Part shown: positions 38,849 through 48,099 of the stretch, one piece after another | How the letters are laid out: each line of letters starts with the position of its first letter | Numbering within the stretch: the first letter of the stretch is position 1 | Notes under the pieces: model-generated | The model's input: the letters and a program-made list of their open reading frames with translations, nothing else | Told to the model about the DNA's origin: nothing | Databases searched by the model: none | Program-made: the position numbers and the translations under genes | From: Legionellaceae bacterium | GTDB lineage: Bacteria > Pseudomonadota > Gammaproteobacteria > Legionellales > Legionellaceae | Direction of reading: 5' to 3' | DNA length: 58,887 nt | Assembly: GCA_029210265.1 (NCBI GenBank) | Contig: JARGNP010000014.1 | Coordinates: 1 to 58,887 of the forward strand

Positions 38849-39870
38849 GATTCATGCTCTCCTTCTGGTTCTGCGGGCGCCTTGAGTAGCTGATTTAAAG
38901 CCGTTAACGCTTGTTCAGGCATAATAATATCTGCGTGCAATTGCGTTGTATCAAGTTGTTTGATTTGACCGATTAAGGCTTGTGTCGATGTAGCTTCTGA
39001 TGAAAACATGTGCTCGAGGTTTGTGATTGCTTGAGCTAAGGCAATATGATATACCGCGTCGTTACGTTCCAGGATAGCCCACGTCGCTTCTTGAAGATTG
39101 AGACGAACCGTTGCGCGTAGCATGGCTTCATAGGCTAACGTAGGTTTGGGATCGAGCGTCTCATCATTGTGACGAATTACGACTAAATTCTTCACGAATT
39201 TGATAACGCCATGCATGTGAGCCGTTTCATCAGTGCTTGTCTCTGGCACTGTCTCAGGCACTGTATCTTTAGGTAAAGGAAGTACGGTGAGATGAAACGT
39301 TCTTGCTTGAATAGCATCCAAACGCGTCAGGAGCGCGGTGACATCAATTTTTTGGGTGCCAAGTTGCTCGGTTATGTCGTGTGCCAAGCCTTCACGTACG
39401 GCGATAAGTTTTGGGTTATGGATGGGCGCTAAAATCGTATCTGCCTCACGAAGCATCGCAACGGTTGTGTCTTTATCGCTGCCCCAGTGTGCGTTCATCA
39501 CGGCAAGTTCAAGCAGGTGGCGTGCTTTAAGTAAACGCCAGTCATCTGATAAATTATTGTATTCTTTACGTGTGGTTTCCAGGCTAGTCGTTAAGGCATC
39601 AAGTTTATTTTGCCAGGTCGCTTGGGCTTTTTTAGTGTTGAGATATTGATCTTCTAGACGGGCTTCGTGAGCTGTTTGTTGCTCGTTAAGCTGCTCAAGG
39701 TCGGTGTCGAAGGCATCGGTTTGGTGTTTCATGCTTTGGGTTAGTTGCCAATTCATCAGCAGGGCTGCAATCGCAAGGAGCATCGCACACAGTGCAATCA
39801 ACCAAGAAGTATTTTTGGATGATGAAGGCTTTGCTTTTGCGTTTTGTTCTGAGGAGCTGGATGTAGTCAT
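38845..39870 (-). CDS. hemX: HemX-like membrane-anchored protein
   Basis: 341 residues. A short cytoplasmic tail, one membrane helix at about 26-43 (WLIALCAMLLAIAALLMNW) and a coiled-coil stretch of about 50-105 rich in Gln/Glu/Lys, then a helical periplasmic domain (WRLLKARHLLELA). This is the usual HemX layout. Found between hemD and hemY; its function is unknown although long labelled a uroporphyrinogen methyltransferase in error. Confidence 0.9.
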   Translation of the reverse strand: MTTSSSSEQNAKAKPSSSKNTSWLIALCAMLLAIAALLMNWQLTQSMKHQTDAFDTDLEQLNEQQTAHEARLEDQYLNTKKAQATWQNKLDALTTSLETTRKEYNNLSDDWRLLKARHLLELAVMNAHWGSDKDTTVAMLREADTILAPIHNPKLIAVREGLAHDITEQLGTQKIDVTALLTRLDAIQARTFHLTVLPLPKDTVPETVPETSTDETAHMHGVIKFVKNLVVIRHNDETLDPKPTLAYEAMLRATVRLNLQEATWAILERNDAVYHIALAQAITNLEHMFSSEATSTQALIGQIKQLDTTQLHADIIMPEQALTALNQLLKAPAEPEGEHES

Positions 39871-39889
39871 AACGTCATGATCCTTATGA

Positions 39890-40663
39890 TTATGATGATG
39901 CAGAATAGCTTAGTAGCTGATGTATAATATGCTCGTATGAACTCACAATGACGGTTTGTATGCCTCGCTCAAAAGCAGCTTTACGTAAACGATCACTGAT
40001 GACCATGTAAGGTTTACTGCAAAGCCAAGCGTGCGCTTGCTCGCCAAAGGGTTCAAATAATTTAAATAAATGAGTCAGCGCCGTTTCACTTGTTATCAGT
40101 ATAATCTCGACGGCGTCTTCATGCCAGAGTGTTTGTAGACGTTTTTTATTATGGTGTGGCAGCGTTCGCTGATAAACCTCGAGTATGCTTACATCAGCAC
40201 CTCGCGCTGTTAATACTGTATTAATTAAGGTACGTCCGCCTTGGCCTTTAATCAGCAATATTTTTTTATTTTTGATTTGGGTCGTGTGTAAGGCATCCAG
40301 CTGGAGTAAATGCTCACTGTTCGGTTGTTTAGGGCAGGTAGGTGCAGGCAAACTGTGTTGTATCAGCGCTTCGGCTGTGCCTTTTCCGATGGCTAGTATA
40401 GGGGTGTTTTGGGGCCAATTCTGGGGTGATATGCTCGTAAAAAAAGTGTGTACTGCATTGGGGCTTGTAAAAATGGCGGCGTGAATATTACCTAAGTTAT
40501 TTAAATTATCTAAATTTTTTTTCCAGGTGGTTTCTGTAGGTTTTATCTCGAGAAGAGGTAAATTAATCGAGAGCCCACCGGCATCTTCAATCGCCTGTGC
40601 AAGAGAAGATGCTTGTTGTGTAGGCCGCGTATTTAAAACGCGTAATTTTTCTAGCTTATGCAT
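39890..40663 (-). CDS. hemD: Uroporphyrinogen-III synthase
   Basis: 257 residues, the normal length. Sequence conservation in this family is low, but the opening RVLNTRPTQQASSLAQAIEDAG, AIFTSPNAVHTFF and ILLITSETALTHLF are characteristic, and the position behind hemC with an 8-base overlap is diagnostic. It cyclises hydroxymethylbilane to uroporphyrinogen III. Confidence 0.93.
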   Translation of the reverse strand: MHKLEKLRVLNTRPTQQASSLAQAIEDAGGLSINLPLLEIKPTETTWKKNLDNLNNLGNIHAAIFTSPNAVHTFFTSISPQNWPQNTPILAIGKGTAEALIQHSLPAPTCPKQPNSEHLLQLDALHTTQIKNKKILLIKGQGGRTLINTVLTARGADVSILEVYQRTLPHHNKKRLQTLWHEDAVEIILITSETALTHLFKLFEPFGEQAHAWLCSKPYMVISDRLRKAAFERGIQTVIVSSYEHIIHQLLSYSASS

Positions 40664-41603
40664 GGTCAGCTGGTGGTGCTTGCAGCAAGGCAGCTGCGCC
40701 TTTGGATAGCAACGTGCGTGCAGAAAGCTCTGCGAGCGCTAACATTTCAGCGGGCGACCCTACTTGTGTGTCACGAATGATACGCGTGCCATCAGCTGAG
40801 GCGACTAAAGCGTCAAGCGTGAGGTTTGCATGTTGTGTTTCACGACAATAAACAGCAACCGGCGTGTGGCATGTTCCTCCGAGCATCGCATTGACGGTGC
40901 GTTCGGCTTGAACACACAAGGCAGAATGCGCGTCGTGTAGCGGCTCGAGTAATTGCTGCAAAGCTGTATCGTTTGCGCGGCACTCAATGCCTAAGGCACC
41001 TTGGCCTGGAGATGGAAGCATTAGATTGCTCGGTAGTGTTTCTTGAATACGTGCGTCAAGGCCTAGGCGTTCGAGGCCTGCGGTGGCTAATATAATGGCG
41101 TCGTAGTTTTCAGTATCTAGTTTTTTTAAGCGCGTACCTACATTACCTCGAATGGGCTTGATTTTAAGATCGGGTCTCAAAGCAAGTAATTGAGATTCAC
41201 GTCGCAAGCTTGAGGTTCCAACCACGGCACCTTGCGGGAGGCAAGCAAGGCTTGGATATTGGTTACTGACAAAAGCGTCCGTAGGTGACTGGCGTGAAAA
41301 AATAGTATCAAGCGCGAGGCCTTCAGGAAACATCGCCGGCACATCTTTCATGGAATGCACAGCCAGATCGGCTCGGCCGTCGAGCAATGCTTCTTCGAGC
41401 TCTTTGACGAATAAGCCTTTACCACCGATATCCAGTAGTTTTTTGTCTGCAAAGCGATCGCCTGACGTGGTCATGGGAAGCAGTTCGATGGTCAGCGATG
41501 GCCAATGTTCAAGGAGCTTGTCACGAGCGTAATGAGCCTGCCACAGTGCGAGCGGGCTTTGTCGTGTAGCAATACGAAGAGGTTTTTGATGTTTAGGTGG
41601 CAT
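40656..41603 (-). CDS. hemC: Hydroxymethylbilane synthase (porphobilinogen deaminase)
   Basis: About 315 residues: LRIATRQSPLALWQAHY, MTTSGDRF, GKGLFVKELEEALL, AVHSMKDVP, GTSSLRRESQL, IRGNVGTRL, and the dipyrromethane-cofactor Cys in LGGTCHTPVA. It polymerises four porphobilinogens for haem synthesis. ATG 41603 is chosen because family members have only a few residues before the LRIATRQSPLA strand and it leaves 60 bases for promoters divergent from ftsB. In-frame ATGs at 41636/41633 would add 11 residues; none has a clear ribosome site. Confidence 0.95.
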   Translation of the reverse strand: MPPKHQKPLRIATRQSPLALWQAHYARDKLLEHWPSLTIELLPMTTSGDRFADKKLLDIGGKGLFVKELEEALLDGRADLAVHSMKDVPAMFPEGLALDTIFSRQSPTDAFVSNQYPSLACLPQGAVVGTSSLRRESQLLALRPDLKIKPIRGNVGTRLKKLDTENYDAIILATAGLERLGLDARIQETLPSNLMLPSPGQGALGIECRANDTALQQLLEPLHDAHSALCVQAERTVNAMLGGTCHTPVAVYCRETQHANLTLDALVASADGTRIIRDTQVGSPAEMLALAELSARTLLSKGAAALLQAPPADHA

Positions 41604-41663
41604 AGGGCGTTCGTGTATGTGAGAATAAACCATCATAATAACATGCTTTTAAGAGGGGATAAT

Positions 41664-41933
41664 ATGCGCGTTATTGTCATAGGACTTGTATTAGTATTGA
41701 TGGGGTTACAATATAAATTATGGTTTGGTGGGGATAGTTTACCTAGCTGGTTACGTGCTGAAAAAAAGATGAACGAACGTGCTGCTAAAAATCAGAAGCT
41801 AACAGCGCGTAACCGTGCACTTGAGGCGGATGTGACCGAATTAAAATCAGGTGACCAAGCGCTTGAAGAGCGTGCACGTTATGATTTGGGCATGATAAAA
41901 GATGATGAAACGTATTATCATTTTGTGAATTAA
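41664..41933 (+). CDS. ftsB: Cell-division protein FtsB
   Basis: 89 residues, preceded by AAGAGGGG. N-terminal membrane helix (VIVIGLVLVLMGLQYKLWFG), then a short periplasmic coiled coil with Asn at core positions (NERAAKNQKLTARNRALEADVTELK) and the closing GDQALEERARYDLGMIKDDE, all typical of FtsB. It forms the FtsQBL complex that controls septal cell-wall synthesis. In-frame sequence extends up to 41505 but overlaps hemC and has no family support. Divergent from hemC. Confidence 0.93.
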   Translation: MRVIVIGLVLVLMGLQYKLWFGGDSLPSWLRAEKKMNERAAKNQKLTARNRALEADVTELKSGDQALEERARYDLGMIKDDETYYHFVN

Positions 41934-41963
41934 ATTTTTAAATTAATCTGGAGAACCATAAGT

Positions 41964-42287
41964 ATGACTATGAAACATGTTGATGCACCTACATTAAAAC
42001 AATGGATTGAGCAGGATGAAGCGCTCGTGATTGATGTTCGGGAGCCTGCTGAATACGCATCCGAAAATATTGCTGAAGCAACGTTGATACCACTTGCAAC
42101 CATCAGTCTCGATGCGCTGCCGGAAGCTAATCATGCGCGTAAACTCGTGCTGCATTGTCGTTCGGGCAAGCGTAGCCAGTTTGCTTGTGAGCAACTTTTA
42201 CAAGAAGATGCGTCACTTGAAATTTATAATTTAGATGACGGTATTCTTGGATGGATGGCATGCGGTTATCCTGTTAATACAGCTTAA
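41964..42287 (+). CDS. Single-domain rhodanese
   Basis: 107 residues. Rhodanese-homology domain: VIDVREPAEYASENI, then the active-site loop HCRSGKRSQ with the persulfide-forming Cys, and GWMACGYPV at the end. It transfers sulfane sulfur. The TauE/SafE-type permease directly downstream suggests a joint role in sulfur-compound handling (inference from context). Confidence 0.92.
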   Translation: MTMKHVDAPTLKQWIEQDEALVIDVREPAEYASENIAEATLIPLATISLDALPEANHARKLVLHCRSGKRSQFACEQLLQEDASLEIYNLDDGILGWMACGYPVNTA

Positions 42288-42296
42288 TACAGCATC

Positions 42297-42332
42297 TTAA
42301 AGTTAAAGTTAAAGTTAAAGTTAAAGTTAAAT
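42297..42332. repeat. Hexanucleotide tandem repeat (TTAAAG)5
   Basis: Five perfect TTAAAG copies plus TTAAAT between the rhodanese and permease genes. It lies upstream of the permease start, 36-70 bases away, where copy-number change could alter spacing of promoter or leader elements. Slippage is expected for such repeats. Confidence 0.9.
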
Positions 42333-42367
42333 TTATTATTAAAGCGATTATTTGTGAGTGATTAGAT

Positions 42368-43177
42368 TTGTTAATTATATTAGGCTTTTTTTTAGCCAGT
42401 ATTATGGGGCTCCTGCTCGGCTTAATCGGCAGTGGTGGCTCTATGCTGACCGTTCCGATTTTAGTGTATTTATTTGGTATGAAACCCTTGATCGCTGCAG
42501 GCTATTCGCTTTTGGTGGTGGGTAGTACGGCGGCAGTGGGTGTGGTGAGTTATTGGCGACAAGGTTTAATCAAGACACGCGATACGTTTGTTTTTGTTTT
42601 GCCCTCAACACTGATGATTTTATTGACCCGAGGCTTTATTGTGCCGGCCCTGCCTGATCCTATCTTAACTTTAGGTGATTATGTATTACCTAGAGGCGTA
42701 TTTATCATGAGTTTGTTTGCGTTCTTGATGCTGCTCGCGGGTTCTCTTATGCTAAAACCGGTGGCTGCAAGGCCTAAAAATCAGGCGCCATATGATCCAT
42801 ACGAACATCCAGTTAAACTATATTTAGGTAGCGGAATGGTAGGCTTACTTGCCGGATTAGTCGGGGCGGGTGGTGGTTTTTTAATTATACCAGTCTTGAT
42901 TATCTTATTTGGCTTATCGATGAAGCAAGCGATAGGCACATCACTCGCCGTGATCATGGTGAATTCGTTACTTGGGTTTCAAGGTGATTGGCTGATTGCC
43001 GGCCTTGAGATTAATTGGTCTGTTTTGGCTCCATTTTTAGGGCTGGCTATTTTCGGTATGTTTATCGGTATTAAGTTTAATCAACGGGTTGATGGCGTTA
43101 AACTCAAACGTGGCTTCGCCGTCTTTATGTTATTGCTTGGATGTAGTATTTTACTGAAAGAAATAATTTTTAAATAA
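42368..43177 (+). CDS. TauE/SafE (TSUP) family membrane permease
   Basis: 269 residues with about eight membrane segments and the duplicated family motif: GLLLGLIGSGGSMLTVPIL in the first half and GLLAGLVGAGGGFLIIPVL in the second. The family exports or imports sulfite, sulfoacetate, thiosulfate and related compounds. The frame starts with TTG 42368, with GTGAG about 12 bases upstream; no ATG occurs nearby in frame. The upstream rhodanese supports a sulfur role. Confidence 0.9.
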   Translation: MLIILGFFLASIMGLLLGLIGSGGSMLTVPILVYLFGMKPLIAAGYSLLVVGSTAAVGVVSYWRQGLIKTRDTFVFVLPSTLMILLTRGFIVPALPDPILTLGDYVLPRGVFIMSLFAFLMLLAGSLMLKPVAARPKNQAPYDPYEHPVKLYLGSGMVGLLAGLVGAGGGFLIIPVLIILFGLSMKQAIGTSLAVIMVNSLLGFQGDWLIAGLEINWSVLAPFLGLAIFGMFIGIKFNQRVDGVKLKRGFAVFMLLLGCSILLKEIIFK

Positions 43178-43213
43178 ATTAAAATAAAAAAATCAAATAA
43201 TAGGAACTTCAGG

Positions 43214-44350
43214 ATGAAGTCTAAAAAATATATAAAATCAGCCTTGGTGTTAGGGAGTATGCTTGGGCTTGCGCAAAGCTGCGCATTTGCAGAAGCTGTA
43301 TTGAACAAGCCCCTCATGTTTAATAAAAAAAATGCCGATGTTTATCTTGGCTTATTATACCTTCAACCGCATACCGGCAATTTAAATTACGCGGTGTTTG
43401 TATCAGGCACGCAGCCTTATTATCAAAGTTGGCATTATCAAGCATTAAAACCCGATTACTCACCGGGTTTTGAAGTAGGCGGCCATTATCGTTTGCCTGA
43501 TGAAAATTATCAGGCGTCTTTAGGTTGGATTCATTTGAATACCCGTGATACGTCGTATAAACAAGCGGCACGCACAACCGATCTTTTAACCATTGAATTT
43601 GTATCGCCACCGTTTGAACAAAGCCCACCTGTGTTTGGTATTAAGCGAGCGGATAGCTCGGTGACGTTCAATTTTGATAGTATCTTACTTAATGCCGACC
43701 GTTTGTTTGAATCTCATCCTAAATTAAAAGCAAAATTATATGGCGGTCTTAATGTCGTACGTATCAAGCAAAAACTAACGACAGTTTTTAGCGATATGGT
43801 CGGTGTACCTGCCACAGACTATAGTTACGCTTTAGCTCCGGATCCCGCGTTTTCTTTTCAGCTGCAAAATACGTCGGATTATGTAGGCGTAGGTCCCGAT
43901 CTTGGTTTGAATATTGCGTATACCGTGACGCATGGTATTGGCATCTTGGGTGAGTTCTTAGGAACGCTGACTGCAGGAAACATGAGTATTCAAGATAAGT
44001 TTACTTCAACATCGACCCGACTCACGGCACTTGGAATAGGCACAAGCCATCAAGAAATCACCGTGCCTGATACGACCCAAGTTGTGCCAGGCTTTGATGC
44101 GAAATTAGGGCTGTTTTACAATTATACGGGCGTAAATATACCTAAATTTAATCTAGAATTAGGGTATCGTTTTGCGTCGTATATCAACGGTATTTCGACG
44201 GTAAATCCAAGTACTTTGGTGCAACCGGGGACGTATGTTGTCACGCCTGAATTTTCAACCGGTACGATGGCTATCGTGTCTTCAGATATTAAAAATCAGG
44301 CCTTTAATTTTAATGGACCGTATCTCAAACTCAAGGTTGCTTTAGCTTAG
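43214..44350 (+). CDS. Porin-like outer-membrane protein, Legionella MOMP (Lpg1974) type
   Basis: 378 residues. Signal peptide 1-26 (KKYIKSALVLGSMLGLAQSCAFA) with cleavage after AFA. The mature part has alternating amphipathic strands (ADVYLGLLYLQPHTGNLNYAV, SPGFEVGGHYRLP, LYGGLNVVRIKQKL) and ends in a barrel-like strand GPYLKLKVALA. Opening and closing patterns resemble the Legionella major outer-membrane/Lpg1974 family. RBS AGGAACTTCAGG. Followed at 8 bases by a second outer-membrane gene. Confidence 0.75.
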   Translation: MKSKKYIKSALVLGSMLGLAQSCAFAEAVLNKPLMFNKKNADVYLGLLYLQPHTGNLNYAVFVSGTQPYYQSWHYQALKPDYSPGFEVGGHYRLPDENYQASLGWIHLNTRDTSYKQAARTTDLLTIEFVSPPFEQSPPVFGIKRADSSVTFNFDSILLNADRLFESHPKLKAKLYGGLNVVRIKQKLTTVFSDMVGVPATDYSYALAPDPAFSFQLQNTSDYVGVGPDLGLNIAYTVTHGIGILGEFLGTLTAGNMSIQDKFTSTSTRLTALGIGTSHQEITVPDTTQVVPGFDAKLGLFYNYTGVNIPKFNLELGYRFASYINGISTVNPSTLVQPGTYVVTPEFSTGTMAIVSSDIKNQAFNFNGPYLKLKVALA

Positions 44351-44358
44351 GAATATTT

Positions 44359-45132
44359 ATGATTAAGTCAAAATTATTATCTAATCTCATGGGTATTTGC
44401 GCGATATTCTCTTCTGCTATTAGTTTGGCTGGGGGTATGGATGTGGCGCAAGAACCTAGTACGTGGAAGCCTTTGATAGGTTTAAGTGCTGGTCCAACGT
44501 GGGCCTCGGCCAATAAAACACAGACGTTTTATTTACAACCGGACGTACAAAAAAGTTATGTTGCAAATCATAATAACGAAACGTTTGTAACGGCTGAATT
44601 ATTTTTTGCAGGTCAGAAGCGATGGCATCCGCGTCTGTTAACGCAACCTGTGGTAGGGCAGCTAGGTTTTGCAGTGGCCTGGAGTGGTGATGCCGATGTA
44701 TCCGGTGATGTATGGGAAGATGCCAATCCTAATTTTAATAATTTTAATTATGCCTACAAAATCAATCATACCTATGTTGCACTCAAAGGCAGGTTATTAG
44801 GTGAGTTTGATTATGTTCTTGAGCCTTATATTAGTGGAAGTTTAGGTGTGGGCTTTAATCGTGCATATAATTATTCAGAAACACCTAAAATACCAGAAGA
44901 AGTGCCAGCACCCGGTTTTGAAGCGCATACAAAAACAGCGTTTTCTTACACACTCGGTGTGGGGCTTCAAAAAGCTATCATGACGCATCTGCAAGCCGCT
45001 GTAGGTTATGAGTTTTCTGATTGGGGACAAAGCCAATTAGCACGCGCAACAGGGCAGACCATGAACCAAGGCCTATCGCCTAAGCATTTATATGCCCAGC
45101 AAGTACAATGTTCGTTATTTTATTTAATATAA
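44359..45132 (+). CDS. Outer-membrane beta-barrel protein
   Basis: 257 residues. Signal peptide of about 24 residues (LLSNLMGICAIFSSAISLAGG). Barrel-type strands follow: WKPLIGLSAGPTWA, LLGEFDYVLEPYISGSLGVGFN, FSYTLGVGLQKAI, LQAAVGYEFSDWG, and a terminal strand YAQQVQCSLFYLI ending in an aromatic/hydrophobic residue. The look is that of OmpA/OmpW-like or Legionella surface barrels, with no specific family. Clustered between the porin and the secreted propeller gene. Confidence 0.7.
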   Translation: MIKSKLLSNLMGICAIFSSAISLAGGMDVAQEPSTWKPLIGLSAGPTWASANKTQTFYLQPDVQKSYVANHNNETFVTAELFFAGQKRWHPRLLTQPVVGQLGFAVAWSGDADVSGDVWEDANPNFNNFNYAYKINHTYVALKGRLLGEFDYVLEPYISGSLGVGFNRAYNYSETPKIPEEVPAPGFEAHTKTAFSYTLGVGLQKAIMTHLQAAVGYEFSDWGQSQLARATGQTMNQGLSPKHLYAQQVQCSLFYLI

Positions 45133-45156
45133 TTTAATATATAAAAGAGATAATTT

Positions 45157-46464
45157 ATGATGACATGGATAATTAGACATGCTTTTTTACTCCTCATTTT
45201 GTCAGGAGCTTTACAGGCCGCACCTCAAGCGAAGTTTGCGGTGGAGCCTACGGCAGGTACCGTAACGGCTGCATTATTGCCCAGTAATTTTAAGCAAAAT
45301 GTTCAATATCAAGTGACGAATAATACGCAAACCACACGTACGTTAACAACGGTGCCTATTGCAGGCGTGAGCCAAATCACAACGGGTGTTGGCGCGTGTT
45401 CGAGCCCATTTACTTTAGCACCCCAACAAAGTTGTTTATTAGATTTGCAAGTTAATGCGAGCCAAATGTCTGCCTCAGGTATTTTGGGAGGGCCTAAAGT
45501 CTGTAAAGCACAAGGTGGTAGTGCGAATCCTGATTTATTTTTGTGTTCAGAACCCAGTCCTGCACAAAGTCTTGGGTTTTCGTCGTCAGGTTTTGGGCAA
45601 TTTATTTTTGTTCTTAACCAAGGAAGTGGCACCCTGTCTTCTTGCCAGCTGGGTTCTGAGGGCGGATTATTAGGCGGTTGTTCTGTTGCAGCTACGGGAT
45701 TTACAGCCCCTGAAGCGCTGACGATAAATCCACATAATAATATGTTGTATATCACTGATTCAGGAACGAATACCATTTCTCGCTGTCCTTTTGATCGTGC
45801 AACGGGTACCGTTGGAGAATGTTTTGATGCGGGTGGAACCGGATTTGATCTTCCGTTCGGTGTGTCGATTAGTCCTGATGGAACGATGCTTTATGCATCC
45901 AACGGTGGGGGTGCAATCGGTGTTGGCATCGGTAGTGTTTCAGCATGCACGATTGATGCAAGCACGGGAGAGCTAAGTGGATGCATTAATAACCGAAGCG
46001 CGACGTTTGATCTTCCATCGGATATGACGATTAATAATACAGGCACGCTGGCTTATGTTTCTAACTTTACGGCAAATACAATTTCTGTTTGTAATATTGT
46101 TGGGACCACGGTCACCAGTTGTGATGATAGCTCAGGCAATAATTTTGATGGGCCAGAAGGTATTATGCTGAGTCCATCAGGAGCGTATGCATACATAACT
46201 AACAACACAAGTAACTCAGTCACACGCTGTGCTGTTGATCACACGGGCTCGGGTTTACTGTCCTCCTGCGTGGTAACGGAGGGTAATTTTGATGGTACGG
46301 GTAATCTTGCATTTAATCTTGTAGGTGATACGGCCTATGTTCCCAATGAAGCGCTGAATCAATTATTTATGTGTTCTGTTCAGTCAGAAACGGGAGGATT
46401 ATTTAATTGTGTTGACTCACTCGGCTCTGGCTTTGATAGGCCTGCCGGTGTTTTGGTGAGGTGA
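45157..46464 (+). CDS. Secreted NHL/YncE-like beta-propeller protein, Cys-rich
   Basis: 435 residues. Signal peptide to about residue 22 (FLLLILSGALQAAPQ). Residues 25-105 are an Ig-like/cell-surface domain (VQYQVTNNTQTTRTLT). From about 145 on there are five to six blade-like repeats of about 48 residues with the pattern TAPEALTINPHNNMLYITDSGTNTISRC, each containing paired Cys (SxCxx...GxC), as in NHL/YncE-like propellers. The protein probably sits in the periplasm or on the surface. The role is unknown. Confidence 0.75.
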   Translation: MMTWIIRHAFLLLILSGALQAAPQAKFAVEPTAGTVTAALLPSNFKQNVQYQVTNNTQTTRTLTTVPIAGVSQITTGVGACSSPFTLAPQQSCLLDLQVNASQMSASGILGGPKVCKAQGGSANPDLFLCSEPSPAQSLGFSSSGFGQFIFVLNQGSGTLSSCQLGSEGGLLGGCSVAATGFTAPEALTINPHNNMLYITDSGTNTISRCPFDRATGTVGECFDAGGTGFDLPFGVSISPDGTMLYASNGGGAIGVGIGSVSACTIDASTGELSGCINNRSATFDLPSDMTINNTGTLAYVSNFTANTISVCNIVGTTVTSCDDSSGNNFDGPEGIMLSPSGAYAYITNNTSNSVTRCAVDHTGSGLLSSCVVTEGNFDGTGNLAFNLVGDTAYVPNEALNQLFMCSVQSETGGLFNCVDSLGSGFDRPAGVLVR

Positions 46465-46539
46465 ATATGGCTGTCCCGGCATTTCCGTGGTGTGACTAAC
46501 GGAGTGCCATTGGACGATGCTTCAAATTCACCTCGAGTG

Positions 46540-47571
46540 TCAGAAAGGCTCGGGAAGTGTATGTTCTAGGCAAAGTGGAATACATGGTGCTCGTTTTCTT
46601 TGGTTCTGTTGATCAAAAAAAGTTATTTTTATCTGGCTATGTTCAAAATGTTTTTGTGCAGTTGGCTTTGCATTTTCAAGATAGTGATCGCGAGTGGCCT
46701 CATCTAGTATTTGAAGATTTGCTCCAACATGAGTAAAAAAAACAACGATTGAGCGATAGATCTCAGACCATAAATTGGGTTCATGTTGAAACATTTTTTC
46801 CGAATCAAGCACCAGATTTTCAACTGATTGACAAGCATCGGTAATATCAAAAGTCGTATTTTTTTGGACAGCTTCATGCGTATTTTTTAACTTTTCGATG
46901 AGACTAGAAACACGTTCATCTTCAGCTGTGGTGTTAGCAAGGGTTAGAGCGTTTATTAATGCATCTAATTCACCTGTAAAACACGTCCATTTTGAATGTT
47001 TTGTTTTGAACTTTATGGACCAATCAAGCGATGTTTCAAACATACTTTTTATCAGCTGACGTTGTTCATCAGTAAGCGGAGTAGATTCGCTGGACACTTT
47101 TCTCGTTTGAAGGCAGTCAATAATATGATTAAAGTTGTTGTTTTCTTTATGGAGCCGAGTAGCTCCTGCCCGGTTGTCTGAAATAAAAACAGTTTTTCCA
47201 TGTAATTCATTATCATACGCAGCCTGGATCAGGGGTTTGAGTGTGCATATGAATGGATCATGATCATCGAATGTTTCTTCTAGAGAATCCATCCAAGTTT
47301 TTAAATTGTTTCTTACATTATTTTTATGTTGACAATACACGAGAGCATTGGATAAATCTTCAGCAGGATCACGAGCGCTGTTATCGACAGGTAATGGCTC
47401 ATGAAAGCGTTCAGTATAAAATGATTTAGCAGCGGCTGCTCTTTCATGAGTTGATGGTTGTTCTAGATTTAATTTTTCGAGCGACGCAACCAGTTGCGTT
47501 TCGAAGTTTACGCACTGCTCCCAATATTTTTGGGCTTCTTGTTTTGTATCGCTATTTAAGAAGTAATCCAT
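46540..47571 (-). CDS. Hypothetical protein, helical, effector-like
   Basis: 343 residues, not recognised. It is soluble, predominantly helical-looking with many Lys/Glu/Asn, no signal peptide and no membrane segment. The C-terminal 25 residues are distinct (KITFFDQQNQRKRAPCIPL). It stands alone at the start of the accessory region that contains the TALE-like genes, on their strand. A role as a secreted effector would fit the neighbourhood but is not shown by sequence. Confidence 0.55.
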   Translation of the reverse strand: MDYFLNSDTKQEAQKYWEQCVNFETQLVASLEKLNLEQPSTHERAAAAKSFYTERFHEPLPVDNSARDPAEDLSNALVYCQHKNNVRNNLKTWMDSLEETFDDHDPFICTLKPLIQAAYDNELHGKTVFISDNRAGATRLHKENNNFNHIIDCLQTRKVSSESTPLTDEQRQLIKSMFETSLDWSIKFKTKHSKWTCFTGELDALINALTLANTTAEDERVSSLIEKLKNTHEAVQKNTTFDITDACQSVENLVLDSEKMFQHEPNLWSEIYRSIVVFFTHVGANLQILDEATRDHYLENAKPTAQKHFEHSQIKITFFDQQNQRKRAPCIPLCLEHTLPEPF

Positions 47572-47699
47572 ATTAATTGCATATTGATGGAGTAGAAACT
47601 CAGTGCCTACGTTATTTAAGTTCTCAACAGTACGTGTTAATCCACTGATCGAGGTTAAGATTGTCTGCCGATAGAGAGCTTTTGGATTGATAAAGTTTC

Positions 47700-47950
47700 A
47701 AGAGACTCACTACCTCGTGAAAGATTCCGGGACTTCCAAGTCCCCGAAATCAACTCGCTAACGTGAGCAGTATTTTGGCCTCGACTGTCCTGCGTCCGAC
47801 ATTTTTTCGCTACGCGACAGGAAAAATGTCTTCCACAATGACTCTACGCCCTCTAAAGATTTTTTTAACATCCCTCCGGGCTGATTAAAAAAATCTCGGG
47901 CTATCTCGGACTACACGCCTCGGCTTTCAGCCTTCCCTGGCGTGCAGCGG
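47700..47950. repeat. Chain of hairpins in intergenic DNA
   Basis: In the 528-base gap 47572-48099 there is no gene, but at least four strong inverted repeats occur in a row: GGGACTT/AAGTCCC (47729-47744), GACATTTTT/AAAAATGTC (47798-47830), a 12-bp pair AGATTTTTTTAA/TTAAAAAAATCT (47857-47896), and CACGCC/GGCGTG (47914-47944) with a nested GGCT/AGCC. The composition is more GC-rich than the flanks. It resembles a dispersed structured repeat of the genome rather than a decayed gene, though short open stretches exist on the minus strand. Confidence 0.65.
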
Positions 47951-48099
47951 TTGTTGAAGGCATATCATTTCCAACTATAAAATATAAGATAAGAGTAAAA
48001 TTATAACATAAAGATTTTCATTTTAACAGTAACCTGTGGTTGTTTTTTGTTTGGCCCCAAGTTTTGCGGGTCGCCACTGGGCATCAATGGCGTTTAGAT

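Noticed and set aside
43290-43297. CAGAAGCT, the predicted target of the TALE-like protein, within an outer-membrane gene (and its complement near 38992 in hemX)
   Set aside because: An 8-base word is expected about twice by chance in a window of this size on two strands; both hits are inside coding sequence and not near promoters.
47572-48099. A decayed protein-coding gene in the gap
   Set aside because: Minus-strand fragments can be read, but stops are frequent and the dominant signal is inverted repeats; no family is recognisable.
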